Shown here in pieces: positions 1 through 12,199 of a stretch of 64,000 nt of DNA (the first letter of the stretch is position 1; every line of letters starts with the position of its first letter). The position numbers and the translations under genes were made by a program. The stretch lies in the NCBI RefSeq assembly GCF_002865645.1, contig NW_020194684.1:3105030-3169029 (forward strand), given 5' to 3'. Source of the stretch: Hyaloscypha bicolor E. Taxonomy: Eukaryota; Ascomycota; Leotiomycetes; Helotiales; Hyaloscyphaceae. A model generated the notes under the pieces. It was not told the origin of the DNA, ran no database searches, and saw only the letters and a list, made by a program, of their open reading frames with translations.

Positions 1-2150
1 ATACTTCTTATCCTTAATATACTCTAAAGTAGCTTTATTAATTAACTAAATAGCTTTATATACTAAAGCTTTTGTCTTAAAAAAAGAATATAATTTCTTA
101 TAAATATTCTTACTAAAATTATTATAGATATTATTAATATATTAGCTAAAAGCTTTATTATATAGTATGATTTTATTCTAATCCTTAGTATTAAGACCGT
201 TTATTATAGTCTTAATCTTATTAAGCTTCTCTTATCTACCTTTAGAAATGCCTTTAATAATATTCTCGAATTTCCTATTATTAGCTTAGTAGTTCTTTAG
301 CTTCTCCTTAGTTAATCCTAGTCTAGTTCCGTTTCTAATAAAGGTTTTCTATTTTAAGAGCTTATTATATATATTACTTAGCTTATCTAGGATATTCGTA
401 TTAAATTTAGTAATTATAGCTATCTTTTCTAGTATTAGTAGGCCTTCTATAACTACCCAAGCTCCTTTAATACTCTGAACTTTAATACTATTAATCTATA
501 GGCTTTTAATAATATTATAGCTTATAAGAACTAGCTATTATACTTTACTAATTTAAGGAATTTATTCTTTAGTTATTTTATTATTCTTAATAGGTTATAA
601 AAGTATTATTAGTATAATAGTTATAGGTTATAGAATTAAAAGTTCTCAAGATTATAAGGATTTCTTTTAAGTATATTTTAAAATAAAGAGTAAATTGAAA
701 TAGTCTTAAATTATATAAATATATTATATATATTTGAGTTTTTCTTTCTTCCTAATAAGAAAATAAAGCTAAAATAATAATATATATAATAGGGAAAATA
801 GGTATAATAATTAGATATATTTAAGATAATATAATTATAAATTAGAAATAATTATAGAAAATAAAATATAGAATTAGGCTTCTATTATAGAAAAGAATAT
901 AAATATATATATTTAAGGAAATAATTAAGGCAGGTTAAACTAAATAGTAATAATAGGGAAATAAAAAGATAATATAATAGAAATATAAATATAATAATAG
1001 TATCTAAAGTATTAGAATATAGAAGGAAATAACGAAAATTTTATAATATAGATATGCCCTAACTCTCTATTTATTTAGAAATATTCTTATTAACTCAAAA
1101 AATAATATAAAAGAAAAGAAATAATATAGGAAATATATAAAAAATAAAATATATAAGTATACTAAAAATATTAGGGAAAATATAAAATAAGTATTAATAG
1201 AAAAGAAGTTAGAATAATAGAATTAAGAAATAATTTAGAATAAGATATTACTTTTTCTAAAACTAATCTATATCTCTTCTAAAAGCTAATTATATTTATT
1301 TAGTACTTATTAGAATCGACTTTAAATAATATAAAACTATTTAATTATTTAGGACTTTAAAGTAATATTTATATTAATAAAAGTAATACCGAAAATATTA
1401 GAATATATAGAAAAGAGAACTATAAGATAGTATAAATAGGGTTTATAGTATTATTATTAAGTTTGGAATAGTTAATATTAAAGTTAATATAGAATATAGA
1501 AAAATTAGGTATTCCGAATTAGTATTAAGGATATAGGAATTATTTAGATAATATTTAATAGTAAGAAATAGATTAATAGCAAGAATTAGTAAATTATACT
1601 AGCTTTTTAAAAAAAAATTTAGTTCCTAGTAATAAAATAGTATCTTAATTAGGAAATGGGTTCTATATAGAAGAAGTTCTCTTTATATAGAAATAGAAAT
1701 ATATAATATACTAACTAAGCCTTAGTATAAGTTTTGAGAGTAGTTATAGTTATATTAAAGAAGAAGTGGGTTTTCTAATATAAAATAGGCTTTAAATAGG
1801 CAGATCTAGTTTATCTAATATCTAATAGATTTCTAGAATTATATATTATTAAGTATTTTCGGAAATAACTATTAGATTTAATAAGGTTTCTCTTTCCTCT
1901 TATAGGGCTTCTAGTTTAGCTATTCCGTCTATATATAACTCCTAATTAGGAAGTTTATTTAGATATTATAAGGAAACTTATAATAGTAGTTTAAGTTAAA
2001 GTCGAGATCTATAATTATTATAGTCGAGCTTTAAACCGGTATAAGCCGCAAGAATAGCTAATTAAAAAGGTAAGTAAAAGCCTTTAAAAGGTTTCTAGTT
2101 TAGTAAAATATATATAAAAGACCCCCTTTCTTCTTTTCTTCTTTTCCTAA
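1..2150 (-). mobile_element. G1 relic, 3' segment (homologous to 28,490-30,650)
   Basis: Read on the minus strand, this stretch matches 28,490-30,650 over its whole length (position 1 pairs with about 30,650, position 2440 with about 28,200). It is the part of the G repeat that lies downstream of integrase, and it contains the start of the long unknown ORF described at 29,970-32,790. The window edge cuts it. All frames are riddled with stops; TA dinucleotides dominate and the first 60 bases contain no CA or TG, which is the RIP signature. A purine-rich run (minus strand, about 2125-2150) corresponds to the polypurine-like run near 28,500. I cannot define an LTR here. Confidence 0.7.
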
Positions 2151-4063
2151 TTCCAAATATAGTTACTATCTATTACTATAGTTCGGAGTTAAGAGTCTAT
2201 AAGATAACCTCTTAATTCCCTATTTATTTTTATACTAAAAGAAATCCTTTATATTTGATTCCCAAGATCTAGTAATAGAATTTTATATATTAAGAATATT
2301 ATCTAGTAATAGTAATTAGATAATAGTAAGAAATAAGTAATAGTAAAGCTTGTCTAATTTCTAGAATAATAGTCTAATAATAATATTCTCTAAAAGTTAT
2401 AAATATTAGTTAGAAGGAAAAAATAAAAGATATATAAAGAATTAAAAGTAATAAGCTTTATTTTAGGTTAAGAAAAGCTTCTATTATTAGATATTTCTTT
2501 CTAATTCTTTATAAAAAAGATATATTTTACTTTTTCTAATTCCGGTAACTCTGGAATATATATAATAATACTAGTAGCTTTTTTAATTTTCTAAGTATTA
2601 TTTTGCTTATAGTATTCTATAACTACTTCCCTTTCTAATTCTATATCTATTTTAAAACGTTTATTTATAAATATATACTTATTATTAACTTTGTTTTTAG
2701 GGAAATACCAGAATTTATTTCTTTTAATAAATTACTTAAGTTAATTTTTAATATATATCCTTGAAAGTATAATATTATTAAGTTCTTCTAGTATATAATA
2801 TTCTTTTAGTTAATTTATATATCTTACTTTATACGGGCTAAGCTAGTAATATAATAGCTTTATATTCCTTAATTTATCTTAATTTATTAATTTAATATTA
2901 TATATAAGAACTAGATCCTTTTTGGAAATAGGCTTTAAATAAATCTAATAGATAGTATTAAATTACTTCTTTCTCTTTCGGTATTTTCTATTTTTCTTTA
3001 TTCTGGCTTTTTTAATATCTTTATCTTTTATTTATATTTGCTTTATATATATCTTTAGAAATATTTCTCTATTATAGACTTTATTCTATCCAAATATTCT
3101 TTAGGTTAGAAAGTATATTTCTATAGATAGTACTACTTCCCTACTATAGACTATATAAAAGGGGGTAAATCCAGTTAGTTTATATATAATAACTCGGTTA
3201 GTAAATAGAATATATAATAATAAATCTATTTAAGGCTTCTTTCTATCTATTATAAATATAATAAGTACTTAAATAATTAGTTAATATCCTCTTTTAATTA
3301 TACTATTTTCCTTAGAATTATGGCCAAAATAATAATTCTATTAATTCCTAGCTTATTAAGTTCCTAAATTATTATTTCTTTAAATTCCGATTTACTATTT
3401 ATTTTAAGCTACCTAAATAAACTATATCTATAAATAATTTCTTTCCAAATAAACTTAGTAACCTTCTTACTAGTTAGGTTCTTTAAAGATCTAGCTTTAA
3501 CCTATCCTAAGAAGTTATCTCTAATAATAACTAATAAGTTATATCTTTTATAATCTAATAGTTTAACTATATTAATCCCAAAGTAATAGAAAAGAAGTAT
3601 AGCTTTTATTAGATATAGAGCTTTTTCTTATCTTCTTTTATTTTTATACTAATAGACTTTATAAGTATTAATATACTTTTATATATAGTTATAGTAACCT
3701 TTCTAGTAATAGTAACTAGTTACTAAGTAAAAAGTACTTTCTTTTTTAATATATCTAATCTTATTATATAGCTCTTTAATAATAATTTCTCTTTATTCTT
3801 AATTATTAATAATAAATCAAGGTAGGTATATTTTAGATATAACTTTCTATAATAATTAATCTCTTATACTATAATTTAAAGCTTCTCTGCTTAACTTTCG
3901 AAACTCGGCCCTAGATATTTCTTCTAGTCTAGAGAGTATTATAAGATATTATATAATATTCTAGTATTATTCGAAATAGCTATTATCTAAGGAATCTAGT
4001 AAAATAGTCAGGTTATTAAGTAAAGTATAGGAGTTAGTATTATTATTTACTATTTTACTAGAG

Positions 4064-4099
4064 GTTATATATAAAAGACTATAGCCTTTATTATATAAC
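4064..4099. repeat. 36-bp palindrome, copy 1 (in G1)
   Basis: Begins GTTATATATAAAAG and ends TTATATAAC. It is the RIP-altered form of the palindrome best preserved at 36,643-36,678. Confidence 0.75.
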
Positions 4100-4127
4100 T
4101 TCCAGATTTTATTATTTTTTAATATTA

Positions 4128-4410
4128 CTAATTATTATGGGTACGGTATTCAGGGCTTGGAAAGCAAGGTAGAAGGTCCCTTATGAAGACGATTCAAAGC
4201 TAAGGAAGGGAAAACTAGAATACAGGAGGCTGCGAGGGAGTATATGCACCCCACAGTACACTAGTCCTGAAGGGGCTAGCCTTCTAAATATCTCCAGTGC
4301 ATTCCAAGCATATTTCCCTAGCGAGGCGGCCGCATCACGTGCGCCTACGAGGCATCTGGCATCTGGCGAGGCATCTCAGATGCCGGGCATCTGGGAATCG
4401 TAATACTAAT
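4128..4410 (-). mobile_element. Solo LTR of the D-type chromovirus with 5-bp target duplication CTAAT
   Basis: The LTR occupies 4133-4405 (273 bp) and is flanked by CTAAT at 4128-4132 and 4406-4410. The uninterrupted sequence exists in G2 near 26,530 (GCGAATTAGTAATATT), which proves insertion and gives the duplication exactly. Termini are TATTA...TAATA, the RIP form of TGTTA...TAACA. It matches the two LTRs of element D at 40,121-40,378 and 52,614-52,871 in reverse orientation. It keeps GC-rich tracts such as GCGGCCGC and repeated GGCATCTGG, so it is far less mutated than the element it sits in. Its internal region was lost, as expected after LTR-LTR recombination. Confidence 0.9.
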
Positions 4411-6512
4411 TCGCTTCCAGATATAATAAGGCTTTAATTATTAATCTCTAGTAACTAGATACTATTATTTAAATATCTAGTAAAGGTTTTAGGAATCGGA
4501 TTCCTTAAAATAATATTATATAACTAAACCGGAACTACTTTCTTTATCCGAATTTTCTATCTAATAAGTACTATTCTAATAGTATTAAGCTCTATTACTA
4601 ACTATTTATTAATATCCTTATTATTTTCGGTATTACTTTCTTATTATAGGTATCTTAATAATCCATTAGTAATAGTATACTTGGTTTCTTTAATATACTT
4701 AATTTCAAAGTCAAATAGTTAAATTCATACTAGCTAGCAAATAACCAGAGCCCTAAGAAGATCTATAGCCGCTTTGCTTAGCTATATAATAAGTATATTA
4801 GTATCTAGTTTAAAGATAAAGTAAACTTTATATAGCCAGAATTATACTTTCTATAAATACTTTACTAGTTCTCGGTATTCTTTCTTAATAATATTATATC
4901 TTTATTTAGTATTATTCTAGAGTCTAGACTTATATTATATAACTTTCTTTTTCCCTTTATTATTATATTAACTAAAAGTTCTGCCCTATTTATCTAGGCT
5001 AATATCTATTACTAATATAATTATTCCCTAATTTTCTAATAGATTATAATATAACTTATAAAGTATTAGAATAGTAATAAGCTTTTTCTAAAGGATTTAT
5101 ATAGCTTGCTTTTATTTATTATCCCAGTTTTATATTATATTCTTCCTTATTAAGTAGTAAATAGGTTTAGTAATAATTATAAAGCCTTTAATTTAAATAT
5201 AATAGTAAATAATAATTCCGATAAATGCCTTGCTTTTAGTTATATTATTATAATATTTCTATTTTAAGATCTTGGTAATTCCTAAGCTTAAAAAGCTTTT
5301 TTTAAATACTTTATAAATAAAGCTAATAATAACTATATTATTATAATAGAACTATAATTTTTCTCTAATATTAGCTCTGGCTTATTTAACTTTATTTAGG
5401 GTTATATTTAGGTTTTAAAGATATTTAAATATAAAATACCGAATTCCAGATAAAATAAGCTACTTATTATAGTTTATATAAAGTTCCTTAACTCTAATAT
5501 TATTAATAAATAATATAGCAATTTTAGGAAATAGATTCTCTAGAATAATTATAATAACTTATATAAACTATATAATAGAATTAGTAGCTTCCTGAGATAA
5601 TATAGTTATTCTTAATAGCCCTAGAGGTATTATAAATATAGTTAAATCTCTATTATAAGTATCTAGTATAAGTTAATTATATCCAGAAAAGAAATTAATT
5701 AGAGAAATATAAGTATATCTAGTAAATTTCTCTGAGATCTTATTAGTAAATAGGAATAGGTTAGTATTTTATAAAGTTACTAAATTCATTTTTATAATAG
5801 TATTAATTAGTCTATAAGTTCTAGTAATCTTCTTTATAATTAAGAATTATAGATTTTAATAAAGTCTATTATATTTTTTAAGAATTTTATAATCTAGGTA
5901 TTCTAATAGTATTTTTATTATTACTAGTACTAGAGTTTTAGGATATGGGAAATTCTTCTTTTATTAGGCTTTATACTTAATAGCCTTAATTAGAATAAAT
6001 AAGCTAATATTTTTATAAACTTTTCCTATTTCTTTCTAATTAAATATAATTATATTTTCTTAATTAATTATTAATTTTTAGAATATAGCTAGTTTCTTTT
6101 CTTAGAGCTAATTACTAATATCTAATTATTTAAAATATTCCGAAATAAGTTATAAATATTTTAAAATAGCTAATATTCTCGGTAAAAGATAGTTCTTATA
6201 TTTCCTAGTATATTTCTATAGGTATTCTCTAGCTTTAGATTTCTTAAACTAGTTCAAATATTTACTAGGGCCTTCTCTAGTTCTATTATTAGTATCTACT
6301 AGTTAAACCTTCTTATTCTTTATTTTATATATTCCCGTAACTAGAAATAGACTATAATTATTATTCTTTTCTTTAAGAGCTATAGCTATTTTCTCTAGTA
6401 CTTTTTTTATCTAATTTCCGGAATTTATAACCTTTTTATTTAGCTTCTTCCTAGTTAGATATAAAAAGTACCTTTTTATCTGGTATTTTAATATATTTTT
6501 TTTAAGTTCTTA

Positions 6513-6554
6513 ACCGAGATCCAAGGTCAACGCACGACCAGAGTCAACGCACGG
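6513..6554 (+). repeat. Left terminal inverted repeat with an internal direct repeat
   Basis: Two tandem copies of a GTCAACGCACG core lie at about 6526-6536 and 6543-6553. The GC content stands out against the AT-rich interior. Confidence 0.85.
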
Positions 6555-7702
6555 TCATTTTACACCAAAACTCCCGAATTTTGAACTTTAATAAATAAGG
6601 AACTAATAACCTAATTAACTTTAAAATTTCTATAATACTAGTATACTATTTTTCGATAATAATTATAATATAAAAAAATTAAATTTTATATAAAAGGCTT
6701 CTTTTATATTAAAGCCAAAAATAGAAAATTAATAATATATAATATTTATAAAATAATTATATAAAAGAAAAGAAAGTAATAAATATAATTAATTATATAT
6801 TAGTAATATATTATAAAGAATAGTTCCAATTAAAATTTTAAGTAAAATATTAATATAATAATATAATTTATTTAAAGTTTTAAGTTTTTTTAAAAATATT
6901 ATTATTAATAAAAGAATAGTATTATTTATTAAAAGTTTTAATAAAAACATTTAAATATATTATACTTTTAAATTATATAAAAGAAATATTTACTTTAATA
7001 AATAAATAAAATATATTTTATATTTTATTTAAAAACATAATCTTTTTTATTAAAAATAATTAAATTAAAGATAAATAAAAGTATTTTTAATTATTTTTTC
7101 TTATAATATTATAATACTATAGAAGGTAAAGAATATAAAATAAAGAATATATTAAATACAAATTAATATATAATAATATTTAAAAGCAGAAATTAATTAT
7201 TTATATTATTAAATTATATTATAATAAATTACAAATTATATAAGTATTTAGTATAAGAAATATAACCATTTTGAGTAAGTTTTATATAAGAAAGCTTTTA
7301 TTATATAATTTTTTAGTTATTTCTTAATTTAAGCTTCTTTTAAGAATTTTTAATATTTTATTTAAAAATTAAAGTTAAAAGTAAAATTTTATAAGTAATA
7401 TATAATAATATAAACCTTTTATATTATATACTTATACTTCTATATATAATAAAGCATTCTTACTAATATTAACTTTAAAGAACTTATACAGATATAATTA
7501 TTAAATATTAAATAAAAATTATTAAGTTTTTTAATATTTTAATAAAAGCTAAGTTTAAGGTTATTAAAAATTGAAGATTAATTAAGAAAAATTATATATT
7601 AAATCTCTGGCTTCTTCTCTTTGTAGAACTTAAAGAAATTTATTTTTCTAATTAGTAATTATTTAATAATTAAGTATTTAATATCGAGTATTCGGCTAAA
7701 CT

Positions 7703-7747
7703 TGAGCGTGCATTGACCTTGGGCGTGCGTTGACCTTGGATCTCGGT
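7703..7747 (-). repeat. Right terminal inverted repeat
   Basis: Mirror of 6513-6554: 24 bases match perfectly, and the second subterminal copy reads GTCAATGCACG on the minus strand, one RIP-type change from the left end. Confidence 0.85.
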
Positions 7748-7749
7748 TA

Positions 7750-10700
7750 TATATTCCAGAATTCTTTCTAGTTTTAAGTTTAATATTTCTTAGCTTCAGG
7801 AATATATTTCTTTATTATTAGGAGATACTACTTTACTTTTTCTTTAGAAATATCTTTATTTAATATCCTTTTTATTTCTTTTTCTATTAATTCCGGAACT
7901 ACTCTTAATAATACTTTAATTAGAGTCTTTTTTATTTTAATTTCTCTAAAAATATTATTAATTTCCTAAATTCCTAAATCCAAAATAAAAGAATTTATAA
8001 GAAATTCTGGTATTTTCCTGTTTTCTCTAATATTACTACTAGTTATAATACTAGGCTCTATTTTTTCTCTTTATCTTTAGTTTCCTACTCTATATTACTT
8101 AATTCCTTAACTCTAGAAGCTTAGTATTCTTAAACTATTACTTTTTTCTGCTTTCTGGTATTTTTTAAAAATAGAATAATTATAATAGTATAAGTATTCT
8201 AGTTATCTTTAGGATTAGTAAATCTTTTATCCTATAAACTATTACTTTTATATATAATTTTTATTTTTATTTTTACTAAAAATAGTTAACTAAATAGGAT
8301 CTTTAGAGCCTCTTTAATTAGGAAGAATATATTTTTATATTCTATTTTATTTATAACCTTAGTTCTAAGCTTTATTATTTCTATAAATCCAAATTCTGCC
8401 CTAGTAATAATAGATATTTAATAATTTATAGTATTATATATTATTTTACTAATACTTTTAGAGATCTTTTTAAGGAAAATATTAATTTTAGCTCTAGTAT
8501 TAATTATTTCTTTATATTTAATACTTTCTTAAGGTTCTCGAAATACGAACTAGAAATATAGAGCTTATATAATATATTTATAAGCTAGTAATATTCGAAT
8601 ATTAATACTATTATTTTTAAATTAAATAATTCTATTAGTATTAGGTATCTGAACTAATATTTCTAATTCCTTAAATATTTTATCTATTATATAAGCTATA
8701 ACTATTAGTTCTATAGATCTCCTAGTATATTTAGCTATACTTAATATAATAGTATTTCGTATTTATAAGATAATAAAATAGGAAATATTATTTTTAATCT
8801 ATTAGTTCTAAAATATAATAGCTAGATCTAGTATTTTTAAGATATTAATAAATATTCTTATTTCCTTTTAAGTTTCGGAAATAGAATAATTACTTTCTTT
8901 AGTAGTTTTATTAAAATATTATTAACTTTAGGAATTCTATATTTATTATAATTAAAAGTATATTAGGTCCCTAATTTATTCTATTTATTACCGGAAGTAT
9001 TAATATTTATATTTTTAGCTAGGCTATTCTTTTATCTATTATTTCTTAAAATAGTATTCTTCTAGCCTCTTATATAGGATAACTTCTTTTCTATTCTAGC
9101 TTGTTTTTAGAAAACTTTTTTAGCTATTTTTATTTCTTTTCTCTTTTTCCTTAATAAGAAACCTATTATAATATTAATAGAAATACTATTTATTAATTCC
9201 AGAATCTAAAGTATTAGTAATTCTAATATAATTTCCTTTAAGGCAAAGTAGCTATTTAGATTCCCTAGATATAACTTACTTACTTTTATATATAAATTCC
9301 GGTTAGCTAGTTCCCTTTTCTCTTTCTTATCTAGTAAACTAGATATTTCCTATTAATCTCTAGATATTTTTAGGTTAAGTATTTAAGTTATAATCGAATT
9401 TTCTTTCTCGGACTTAGGAAATAATTTAGTTAAACTACTAGTATTTACTAGTAAGGAAAAAGGAAATGCTTTTTTATCTAGGCTTAAATAGCCCTTTATA
9501 CTATCTTTTATTAAATTAGTAAGTATATTTACGGTTTATAAGTTCTTTTATTAGTAAATAATAGAACTAAGAGATATAAATATATTCTGGATTAATATTA
9601 TTATTTTTATTCCTATTATAATACCTATAGTAAATTCGTTTTCTCGGTTCTAGATCTATATTATAGGCTATATTAACTTAAATAGTATTTTCTAACTATA
9701 TTTAAAACTAATTTCCTCTAGAATATAGTTATCTAAATTCTTTATTTATTCTAGTTCAATTACTATAGCTATTATAGTATTCTCTATAACTTCTATTATA
9801 ACTTCTAGTATATTTTTCCCGAAAACTCGAATTATATCTACTAGGCTATTAATACTATTATATTTACTATAGTTAGCTAGGCTATATAAGCAAGCTATAA
9901 ATATTCTCCCGAATTATAATAGTAGCTATATTAAGTTATTTCTATAAGTTCTCTTAAGTTATAGTAGTAATAAATAGTTTTTCTAGACTTCTTACTAGCT
10001 AGTTAATATTATTTCCCTTGAATTTATTACTTTTAGTAAATTTCATATAATTAGCTATAGGCTAGATTTTTTTCTTACTTATATTTATAGTAGCTTTAGG
10101 AAATATAATAGAAAGAACTAGTAAGAAATAATTATTTTCTGGTTTGGGAATTATATTATAGATTACTATATCTAAATATTCTTATTTAAGTCTAAATATA
10201 TCTAGGTTATTAGTAATATTAAAATAATATTTCTTTTCTTTATACTAATAAAATATTACTACTTTCTTATATATCTTATTATATTTATAGGTAGAAATAT
10301 CTATAGACTTAAAGTTTATATTTTTAAGAATATAATCTTTTACTAAAATAAATAATTCTCTTATAAATTCTCGATACTAAATAATTTTATTTATCTCTTT
10401 TCTCTTTAGTAATTTCTTTAATACTTTATTAAATATATTAATATAAGACTTAGATAAGATTTCTCTATTCTAGGCTTATATAATAATCTAATTAAGAAAA
10501 TTATAGCTAATTTTAAGTATTTCCTAGTTATATTCTCGGAATTCCTTTAATAAGGCCTTAAAAAACTTAGTTTTCTAGTAATCTCCTGGATTATTAATAT
10601 AGTACTCTAGTATAGCCTTAATCTAATTCTTATAAATAAAAAAGATATAATAAATAATTCTCTTTCTTTTAGTATTATTAGAAATATAATAGTTCTTATA

Positions 10701-11827
10701 TATATCTATATATTATTTTAAGAATATAGAGATATTACTTCTCTAAAACTATAGTATTTTAGAAGCTCTTATAAATAGTAAGTTTAAATCCGGTACTAGT
10801 ATATATTTATTCTTAGTTATATTAATCTTAATAATTTCTTCTATAATTAATTATAAAGTTTCCGTATTTAAGACTTCTATTAATAAGGTTCCTAAAGAAC
10901 TAATTTCCCGTTTAAATATATTTTTTGGTTTAAAACCCGGAATTAGAAAGAAACCGGTTAATAATAATAAATATAATTAAAATTTAAGTTTTAGTATTAG
11001 TAATAATAAAATAATAGCTTTTCTAGTCTTATTTTTATTATTTATATTTTCTTTCTTATTTTTTTGGCTTAATACCTATAGTATTTTCTCTTAATTTTAC
11101 TAAACTAAATATATTTATTAATATTATTAAAAATAATAATAAAAATAATAAATATAATTTTACTAATTTTTCTGACTTTTCTAAATTCTTTTTTCTTTTT
11201 CTATTTAGTATCTATTTCTTTTTCTAGAAGCTTTTCTAGTTTATTTATATAATTTCTTATTTCCGATTTCTTTTTAATTCTTATTTCCGATTCTAGTTTA
11301 TTATTTTATTTAAATTTAAGAATATTTTCTCTTTTAGGTATCTTTTTCGAACTTAGAAATAAGCTTTATTACTAAGATTAAAGCTACTTTAATTCTGGCT
11401 TTTATTATAACTAAAAATAATATATAAATTAATAATATAACTTTATTTCCGAATACTAAAGTCTAATTCTAACTAAGGTCTAACTTATACTATTTTAGTA
11501 TAATATTTCTTATTTTATTTCCTTTACTTCTTTTCCTTCTATAATTAGCCTCTATTTCTATTATTCCTATATACTATACTAGTAATTATATCTTATAGCT
11601 AACCTATATCCAAATTACTAGATATATTAGAAATTAATATAAGATACTAAGATTAATACTTATATATCCTTAATATTTTGGCCTTAGGCTCAAGATATTA
11701 TAATAATCCTTTTCTCTCCTAATTTACTAAGCTAATAATTCGCCTTATAGATATTTCTTAGAACTTTATAAAAGTATTACCTTAATTATAAAGTTTCTAT
11801 TCTCTTTATATTACTTATTATAAAATA
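7750..11827 (-). pseudogene. G1 upstream ORF relic (probably Gag and the start of Pol)
   Basis: This continues the G1 element upstream of its reverse transcriptase, across the DNA transposon. On the minus strand, long stretches are readable if RIP stops are ignored, for example around 10,020-10,380 with D-I-S-T-Y-K-Y-N-K and Q-E-Y-L-D-I-V-I-Y-N. The position upstream of reverse transcriptase and the low-complexity polar composition suggest Gag. I found no zinc knuckle or LTR. The left part (about 7750-8600) could still be Pol. The 5' end is lost at the junction with H1. Confidence 0.45.
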
Positions 11828-12131
11828 TATAAAAGGGAAATTATAATAAGACAAAAACCTATATAAAGTATACTAGAGTATAAAATATAACTTAATAATA
11901 AAATAATAAATTAAAAGTATAAATAGTAAAGTATAAATAATATATAGTATATAAAAGCTTAAATTAATTAAATACTTATAAAGAATTATTCTCTAAATCT
12001 ATAGAAAAACTAGCTTTCTTATATGATTTCCGCAAGTTATATATAAAAGACTATAGCCTTTATTATATAACCTAAATCTCAAAACCGCTAAAATAATATA
12101 ATTTTTAATAAGTATGGCCTATTATATTATA
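11828..12131 (+). mobile_element. H1: 304-bp LTR-like repeat
   Basis: One of three copies (others 32,814-33,117 minus and 36,436-36,737 plus). Termini TATA...TATA are the RIP form of TGTAG...CTACA. It contains AAAACC(T)ATATAAAGTATA near its start and the 36-bp palindrome at 12,036-12,071. The left neighbour is G1 and the right neighbour is chromovirus A, starting inside its protease region. No target duplication is visible (AAATA against CTAGT), so this copy marks a rearranged junction rather than a clean insertion. Confidence 0.7.
12036..12071. repeat. 36-bp palindrome, copy 2 (in H1)
   Basis: GTTATATATAAAAG...TTATATAAC, RIP-altered; preceded by CCGCAA as in H3. Confidence 0.75.
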
Positions 12132-12199
12132 CTAGTAGTATTTATTATAAATAAGCTATTTAAGAATATAGAATAGAGAAATAAGAACTCCTAAAGAAA

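Larger units (their letters stand above)
2151..6512 (-). pseudogene. G1 Ty3/Gypsy pol relic (reverse transcriptase and integrase), interrupted by a solo LTR
   Basis: This is a decayed pol gene of a Ty3/Gypsy element, read right to left. The reverse transcriptase active site is visible at complement 5499-5510 as F-I-N-N, where a functional enzyme has F-[IL]-D-D; both aspartates became asparagine by G-to-A change. It is followed by a V-K-E-L-Y-like stretch as in fungal Gypsy reverse transcriptases. Integrase core motifs lie at about 3130-3530: K-N-L-T-S-K-K, then S-K-S-E-F-K for an original G-G-P-E-F-K, then L-N-K-L-G-I-N-R. The same protein is readable in G2 at 27,100-27,560. A 273-bp solo LTR sits inside at 4133-4405. 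The gene is dead, with stops at former CAG, CAA, TGG and CGA codons. Confidence 0.8.
6511..7749. mobile_element. TIR DNA transposon (Tc1/mariner-like by its TA target site), 1235 bp
   Basis: The element runs 6513-7747. Both ends read ACCGAGATCCAAGGTCAACG and continue identically for 24 bases (ACCGAG... at the left, ...CTCGGT at the right), flanked by TA on both sides. Each inverted repeat carries two direct copies of a CCA(A/G)(A/G)GTCAA(C/T)GCACG-like motif, the second starting 17 bases in. The interior (about 6560-7690) is extremely AT-rich, with no readable transposase. The TA duplication and size suggest Tc1/mariner; a non-autonomous derivative is equally possible. It splits the G1 relic. 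Confidence 0.8.
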
